Below are positions 59,925-64,000 of a DNA stretch of 64,000 nt, in pieces. The notes under the pieces were generated by a model. That model searched no databases. It was not told where the DNA came from and was given only the letters and a program-made list of their open reading frames with translations. Positions within the stretch are counted from its first letter, which is position 1, and each line of letters opens with the position of its first letter. Both the position numbers and the translations under genes were made by a program. Where the stretch lies: contig NZ_VFNC01000001.1 of the NCBI RefSeq assembly GCF_006715395.1, positions 2,790,001 to 2,854,000 of the forward strand, given 5' to 3'. Source of the stretch: Streptomyces sp. SLBN-31. Its GTDB lineage: Bacteria; Actinomycetota; Actinomycetes; Streptomycetales; Streptomycetaceae.

Positions 59925-60430
59925 CTCGCCGTCCCCGCGTTCAGGCCGGCGGGGACCGCCCGCTCCCTGACGGCCAGGGCCAACGGATCCACCGAGCGCT
60001 GTGCGCTGCGTCCGTACCAGGAGACCGCCGCGAAGGTGACGACGAGCTGGAAGACCCCCAGGGCCATTCCCAGGCTCAGCTCCCCGGCGACACTGGCCCC
60101 CATCAGACCGGGCGCGTAGCAGGACAGCACGACATACACCACGAAGGAGCCGAGCGCGGTGAGGGTGGAGATCCGGCGGAGCGTGCGGTAGGCCGAGCGC
60201 AGGGCGGCGAGGTCGGCGTTGGGCCGCTGGGTCTCGTGCGCGTACGGCTCGTCCCAGGAAGCCTGTCCGTACGGCTCGGCCCACGAAGCCTGCCCGTACG
60301 ATTCGGTCCAGGGGGCTTGCCCGTACGGCTCGTACCGCGGGGCGTGGTGTCCGTACCGCTGGTGCTCGGTGTGGGGCGGCGGCCACCCCGTGTCCGAGGG
60401 TGGATGCCGGTTCTCGTCGGCGAATGTCAT
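59921..60430 (-). CDS. DUF485 membrane protein with Tyr/Pro-rich repeat tail
   Basis: A 169-residue partner of the symporter. Residues about 70-160 are the DUF485 domain with two helices (ISTLTALGSFVVYVVLSCYAPGLMG and LGMALGVFQLVVTFAAVSWYG). The first 65 residues, absent from most DUF485 proteins, hold four imperfect ten-residue repeats of the form EPYGQAxWxE. The ATG at 60430 is preferred (GGAAGG upstream); the frame extends to 60514, but that would place the operator inside the gene. Confidence 0.87.
   Translation of the reverse strand: MTFADENRHPPSDTGWPPPHTEHQRYGHHAPRYEPYGQAPWTESYGQASWAEPYGQASWDEPYAHETQRPNADLAALRSAYRTLRRISTLTALGSFVVYVVLSCYAPGLMGASVAGELSLGMALGVFQLVVTFAAVSWYGRSAQRSVDPLALAVRERAVPAGLNAGTAR
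60241..60345. repeat. 30-bp repeats inside the DUF485 gene
   Basis: Three to four imperfect 30-bp copies around GCCTGTCCGTACGGCTCG encode the EPYGQA repeats of the DUF485 N-terminus. The period is ten codons, so copy number can change without frameshift. Confidence 0.75.
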
Positions 60431-60473
60431 CGCAGGGCCTTCCGCTACGGCGATGGCTGTGAGCGGGGCACGA

Positions 60474-60489
60474 TACCGACTGGTTGGAA
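60474..60489. promoter_or_regulatory. Operator copy upstream of the DUF485-symporter operon
   Basis: TACCGACTGGTTGGAA differs from the palindrome at 41692-41707 at two positions. It lies 44 bp before the DUF485 start codon, in the divergent region. Confidence 0.65.
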
Positions 60490-60594
60490 TGCTCAAAAGT
60501 TCATCGCGGGTCACGTTTCGGGGTCGGTACGGCTCTCTGGATACAAGTCGCCGCGCGACGTGCCCCGTGTGTGGCGAACGTCATGCACCAGGCA

Positions 60595-60610
60595 TACCTA
60601 CTGGTCGGTA
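60595..60610. promoter_or_regulatory. Operator copy upstream of the NADP oxidoreductase operon
   Basis: TACCTACTGGTCGGTA differs from the palindrome at 41692-41707 at one position. It lies 34 bp before the oxidoreductase start codon and includes a possible -10 (CATACCTA). Confidence 0.72.
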
Positions 60611-60644
60611 CCCTGCGGCGGAGCCGTGAACGACAGGAGGCGCG

Positions 60645-61652
60645 ATGTCTGCGACCAACCGCCAGATCCGTCTGGCAGCCCGCCCCGTGGGCGAGGTCAA
60701 GCCCGAGGACTGGGAATACTTCTCAGGGCCCGTCGATGAGCCGGGCCCGGGCCGATTCGCGGGCCGGACGCGCGTCATCTCCCTGGACCCGGCGATGCGG
60801 GGCTGGCTGGACGACCGTCCCTCGTATCTGCCGCCGGTGGGCATCGGCGAGGTGATGCGCGCCGGGTCGGTCATCGAGGTCACCGCGTCGAATCACCCCG
60901 ACTTCCAGCCGGGCGATCACGTGGTCGGCACGTTCGGCGTCCAGGAGTATGTGGTCTCCGACGGCAAGGGTGCCCTGAAGGTCGACACCTCCCTCGCCCC
61001 GCCCTCGACTTATCTCGGCGCGCTGGGCATGCCCGGCATGACCGCCTACTTCGGTCTGCTGGACGTCGGGGCGCTGGAGGACGGTGAGACCGTCGTGGTG
61101 TCGGGGGCGGCCGGGGCGGTCGGCACGATCGCCGGCCAGATCGCCAAGGCCAAGGGCTGCCGGGTCGTGGGCATCGCCGGAGGCCCGGACAAGTGCGCCA
61201 TGCTCGTCGACGAGCTGGGATTCGACGCGGCCATCGACTACCGCGCCGAAAACGTCAGGAAGGCGCTGAAGCAGCACGCTCCCGACGGCATCGACGTCTA
61301 CTTCGACAACGTCGGAGGGGACGTCCTCGACGCGGCCCTGACGAGGCTGGCGATGCACGCGCGGGTCGTGGTCTGCGGTGCGATCAGCCAGTACAACAAC
61401 GCCACGCCGGTCAAGGGCCCGTCCAACTACCTCTCGCTGCTGGTGCGCCGCGCCCGCATGGAGGGCTTCGTCGTCTTCGACTACGCCAAGCGCTACGCGC
61501 AGGCGGCGCAGGAGATCTCCGCCTGGATCGGGGCCGGCCGCATCAAGGTCAAGGAGCATGTGGTGAAGGGGAGCGTGGACGACTTCCCCGAGACGCTGGG
61601 GATGCTCTTCCGCGGGGAGAACGTAGGCAAGCTTGTCCTGGAGCTGGCATGA
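60645..61652 (+). CDS. NADP-dependent medium-chain oxidoreductase (CurA/leukotriene hydroxydehydrogenase-like)
   Basis: A 335-residue zinc-free MDR enzyme. RQIRLAARPVGEVKPEDWEY at the start, the cofactor motif VVSGAAGAVGTIAGQIAKAKGCRVVGIAGG (about residues 148-177) and IDVYFDNVGGDVLDAAL with AISQYN are typical of prostaglandin reductase/CurA-type enzymes, which reduce the double bond of alpha-beta-unsaturated ketones with NADPH. It overlaps the downstream SDR gene by 4 bp and has the shared 16-bp operator upstream. Confidence 0.92.
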   Translation: MSATNRQIRLAARPVGEVKPEDWEYFSGPVDEPGPGRFAGRTRVISLDPAMRGWLDDRPSYLPPVGIGEVMRAGSVIEVTASNHPDFQPGDHVVGTFGVQEYVVSDGKGALKVDTSLAPPSTYLGALGMPGMTAYFGLLDVGALEDGETVVVSGAAGAVGTIAGQIAKAKGCRVVGIAGGPDKCAMLVDELGFDAAIDYRAENVRKALKQHAPDGIDVYFDNVGGDVLDAALTRLAMHARVVVCGAISQYNNATPVKGPSNYLSLLVRRARMEGFVVFDYAKRYAQAAQEISAWIGAGRIKVKEHVVKGSVDDFPETLGMLFRGENVGKLVLELA

Positions 61653-62452
61653 CGGCCGTCGAGAGCGCCGTCGCCACCCGGCCGGGACAGGCGGACGGCG
61701 CCGCGCTCCACGGCAAGGTGGCGATCGTCACCGGCGGTGCCAGTGGACTGGGCCGGGCCGCGGCACTGGCGCTGGCGGAGGCGGGGGCGCGCGTGGTCGT
61801 CGCGGACCTCGACGCGCGGGGCGGCCGCGAGGTGGCCGACATGGTCGGCGGCCGTTTCCGCGCCTGCGACGTCTCCGATCCCGACGCCAACCGCGCGCTG
61901 GTGGACTTCGCCCAGGAGCAGTATGGCGGCGTCGACTTCGCCTTGCTCAACGCCGGAGTGGCGACCGGATGCGGCGTCGGTGAGGACTTCGACCTGGCAC
62001 GCTATCGCCGCGCGATGGGAGCCAACCTCGACGGCGTGGTCTTCGGCACCCATGCGGTGCTGCCGGCGCTGCGGGCCCGCGGGGGAGGGGCCATCGTGGC
62101 GACCGCATCCCTGGCGGGCCTGGCCGCCGTACCGCTCGATCCCCTGTACGCGGCCAACAAGCACGCGGTCGTAGGGCTTGCCCGCTCCCTGGGGCCGGCT
62201 CTCGCGGCGGACAACGTGCGCTTCAACGCCGTCTGCCCCGGCTTCGCGGAGTCGCGGATCATCGATCCGCTGCGCGACATGCTCTCCAAGCAGGGGCTGT
62301 CGGTCATTCCGGCCGAGGTCGTGGCGGACACCGTGCTGCGGATCCTCACCGGAGACGGCACGGGGGAGTGCTGGTTCATCCAGCCCGGCCGCGATCCGGA
62401 GCCGTTCCGGTTCCGTACGGTCCCTGGTCCCGGCGAGCCTGTCGGCGTCTGA
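61649..62452 (+). CDS. Short-chain dehydrogenase/reductase
   Basis: A 267-residue classical SDR with TGGASGLG near residue 29, LLNAGVA in place of NNAG, catalytic Ser in ATASLAG and Tyr-x3-Lys in YAANKHA. The ATG at 61649 overlaps the oxidoreductase stop (ATGA). Paired with an enone reductase, it likely handles the carbonyl of the same substrate. The product of an epoxide-hydrolase-like gene 20 kb away may feed the pathway, since its promoter shares the operator (inference). Confidence 0.9.
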   Translation: MTAVESAVATRPGQADGAALHGKVAIVTGGASGLGRAAALALAEAGARVVVADLDARGGREVADMVGGRFRACDVSDPDANRALVDFAQEQYGGVDFALLNAGVATGCGVGEDFDLARYRRAMGANLDGVVFGTHAVLPALRARGGGAIVATASLAGLAAVPLDPLYAANKHAVVGLARSLGPALAADNVRFNAVCPGFAESRIIDPLRDMLSKQGLSVIPAEVVADTVLRILTGDGTGECWFIQPGRDPEPFRFRTVPGPGEPVGV

Positions 62453-62460
62453 GAAGACCG

Positions 62461-62700
62461 TCAGGCGATGGTGGGCTGAGAGGCGAACGCGCGCTCGAGC
62501 AGTGCGTACAGAGTGTCCTGCTCCTGCTCGCGAGTCTGCTCAGCCCGGCCAGCGTCTTGTTCGTCTTCCCGCGGATCACGTCGATGACCTGCTCGCCCTC
62601 CTCGGTGAGCAGGACGTTCTTGACGCGCCGATCGGAGGGGCTCGGCTCGCGGCGCACCAGGCCGCGCTTCTCCAGCCGGTCGACGAAATCGTGTGGGCAC
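62461..62700 (-). pseudogene. MarR-family regulator remnant
   Basis: On the minus strand, CPHDFVDRLEKRGLVRREPSPSDRRVKNVLLTEEGEQVIDVIRGKTNKTLAGLSRLA is a clear MarR wing and dimer-helix sequence. It is preceded by a stop and lacks the N-terminal half. Near 62530-62540 the frame shifts, and the family C-terminus EQEQDTLYALLERAFASQPTIA ends at 62461 in another frame. So it is both truncated and frameshifted. Confidence 0.8.
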
Positions 62701-62772
62701 TTCGATCACCGCGACCGCGGATGCTCACACCCTTGAAAACGAACCCATCCCACGAACCAGGACAGCGGAAAC

Positions 62773-62846
62773 GGCTACGACGGCGCGCCCCTGCCCGCTC
62801 CGGAGCTGCCACCCCTGCCGCTGAAGCCCCGGGGGCGGGTGCGCTG
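62773..62846 (+). pseudogene. Duplicate of the pirin gene 3' end
   Basis: About 74 bp nearly identical to the end of the pirin gene (39430-39504), encoding GYDGAPLPAPELPPLPLKPRGRVR. The stop codon is replaced by TGC, and nothing upstream resembles pirin. It is a recombination scar or the leftover of a second pirin gene. The rest of the gap to 63162 (316 bp) shows no gene I can support. Confidence 0.85.
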
Positions 62847-63162
62847 CGTCAGATGTTCAGGATGCGAGCAGGTCGACGCTGCCAGGGGCGATCACACGCA
62901 TGAAGACGATTCACGCAAACCGCTTACCGACTACAGCCTTGTAGACACCGTCTGAACTGTAGACGATCGAGGAGGGGCGTCCGTTCCCGTCCATGACCCG
63001 AACGGCGGACAGCTGAATCCCTGTCAGGTCCCGTGGCCGACGGACCCCCGGTCCTGCGGAACCTCGTGCCGCGGCTCGTCTCCCGCACGGCGCACTCGGC
63101 GGATCTCCGGTGGCCGTACGTACGCGGCCGGCGCCCAATGGGGGCGAGACAGGAGGTGGTCC

Positions 63163-64000
63163 ATGGCTGACACCGACCGCGCCGGAACGAGCGTCGGGAT
63201 CCGGCGCCGTACCGCCACGGATCCGGTGGCGCCGCCCGCACCCCCGACCCGGACACGTGGAGTTCCGCAGGCCGCGCCCCGGCAACTGCACCGGGGCATG
63301 ACCCTCGTCGCCACGATCAGCTTGTTCATCGGCACCCGAGCGGCCTGGACCGACGCGATGCTCTCGCGCCCGCTCGTCGCCGGGGTCATCTCGGTCTGCT
63401 ACGCCTCGATCCTCCTCTGCGCCGTTCTCGGGCTGGTCGTGCGCACCCGCCACGGGCTCGTCCGGGTCGACGCGGCCGTCCTGGTCACCGCCGTCGTCCT
63501 GGTGACGTGCGGCTACCTGCTGGATCACATGGGCAGCGACGAGGGCGTACTGACCGCTCAGGCGGCGAACGAGCTCTTGCACGGCCACCCGGTGTACGGA
63601 CAGCCGTGGCCCTGGCTGTTCGGAACCCCGCGCGTCGGGATCACCAAGACCATGTCGGGCGGCGCGGACTACACGTACGGCTATCCGCCGCTGACGGCGC
63701 TGCTCGCGGCACCGGTGCACGCCGTCGTCCACGCGACGGCGGCCGCCACCCTGGTCACGACCTCCGCCCTCCTCCTCTCCTCCGTCCTGCTGTGGCTGCT
63801 GCTGCCGGCGCCGTGGCGCTCCGCCGCCACGGCCGTCTGCCTCGGCTTCGGGTTCCTGCCCCACTACGCCTATCTCGGCTACCCGGCCGTCACGGCCCTC
63901 GCGCTGCTCGTGCCGGTGGTGGTCCGCTGGCCCGACACGGGCCGGGACGGGCACCTGGGACCGGGAGGCGTGCTGCGCGCGGCCTGTCTGGGCGCGGCCG
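63163..64000 (+). CDS. Polytopic membrane protein, probable GT87/ArnT-like glycosyltransferase (3' end outside window)
   Basis: The ATG at 63163 has a very strong ribosome-binding site (AGGAGGTGG). The visible 279 codons give a charged N-tail of about 45 residues, then hydrophobic segments (MTLVATISLFIGTRAAW, VAGVISVCYASILLCAVLGLVV, AAVLVTAVVLVTCGYLLDHMG). The large loop has GSDEGVLTAQAANELLHGHPVYGQPWPWLFGTPR and YTYGYPPLTALLAAPV, which resembles the lumenal Asp/Glu and YPP motifs of polyprenyl-phosphate-dependent transferases and GT87 proteins. The frame is open at the window edge. The glycosyltransferase role is inferred from these motifs only. Confidence 0.75.
   Translation, partial: MADTDRAGTSVGIRRRTATDPVAPPAPPTRTRGVPQAAPRQLHRGMTLVATISLFIGTRAAWTDAMLSRPLVAGVISVCYASILLCAVLGLVVRTRHGLVRVDAAVLVTAVVLVTCGYLLDHMGSDEGVLTAQAANELLHGHPVYGQPWPWLFGTPRVGITKTMSGGADYTYGYPPLTALLAAPVHAVVHATAAATLVTTSALLLSSVLLWLLLPAPWRSAATAVCLGFGFLPHYAYLGYPAVTALALLVPVVVRWPDTGRDGHLGPGGVLRAACLGAA

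Noticed and set aside
62911..63954. 347-codon minus-strand frame at the right end
   Set aside because: It is antisense to the well-supported membrane protein gene at 63163; only its last 40 codons lie outside that gene and match nothing I recognise.

Overview
The window is a 64 kb stretch of high-GC actinomycete DNA, almost certainly from a Streptomyces chromosome. Third codon positions are overwhelmingly G or C, GTG starts and 4-base ATGA/GTGA overlaps are common, and regulators of the TetR, MarR, LacI, LysR, GntR, PucR and XRE families are very numerous. Streptomyces-typical proteins are present (an SCO6745/SalK-like protein, a crystallin-J1-labelled small protein, a PAS-GAF-SpoIIE-HATPase phosphatase, and a sugar ABC importer with no local ATPase). 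No tRNA, rRNA, CRISPR, phage or transposase gene was found. The many catabolic modules, decayed genes and tandem repeats suggest accessory rather than core chromosome; that is inference.

Layout. 1-1.2 kb: a partial DJ-1/PfpI protein and an AhpD-like protein. 1.2-9.3 kb: a glycoside-uptake locus (GH127 beta-L-arabinofuranosidase, solute-binding lipoprotein, two permeases, secreted ricin-tailed glycosidase) with a divergent LacI repressor and a palindromic operator. 9.3-19.4 kb: XRE/SDR pair, a GntR-acyl-CoA dehydrogenase-CaiB group with a hydratase remnant, two MFS exporters with LysR or MarR neighbours, and a 58-bp tandem repeat tract. 19.5-25.9 kb: 2H phosphoesterase, PucR-type regulator, an 85-bp direct-repeat block, HSL esterase, LLM oxidoreductase, LysR, FMN reductase. 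26-28.9 kb: two TetR genes flanking a TetX-like FAD monooxygenase and an 81-bp tandem repeat. 29-32.8 kb: LacI regulator, PobA-type 4-hydroxybenzoate hydroxylase and aryl-aldehyde dehydrogenase, an aromatic-catabolic operon feeding protocatechuate. 32.8-39.5 kb: thioredoxin, a flavin disulfide reductase relative, peptide deformylase, PepSY protein, TPR protein with two MarR-like proteins, pirin.

39.5-48.2 kb: gene remnants, an SCO6745-family protein, an alpha/beta hydrolase, and a TetR-controlled acyl-CoA cluster (thiolase, HAD hydrolase, TetR, SDR, acyl-CoA dehydrogenase, SDR). Three copies of one operator precede its three transcription units, but it is decaying: an internal deletion fuses an SDR head to a beheaded acyl-CoA dehydrogenase, and the last SDR has a one-base frameshift. 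48.2-54.6 kb: a PucR/CdaR regulator divergent from a complete branched-chain-amino-acid-type ABC importer (two ATPases, two permeases, binding protein). 54.6-58.3 kb: back-to-back broken carboxymuconolactone-decarboxylase and PucR genes, then the large SpoIIE-type phosphatase. 58.3-62.5 kb: an ActP-like solute:sodium symporter with DUF485 partner, divergent from an NADP oxidoreductase-SDR pair; both promoters and the distant hydrolase at 41 kb carry the same 16-bp palindrome. 62.5-64 kb: a MarR remnant, a second copy of the pirin 3' end, and a membrane protein running off the window.

The strongest signals for follow-up are regulatory: several sets of repeated palindromes tie separate units into small local regulons. 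No wholly new type of system could be demonstrated from sequence alone.
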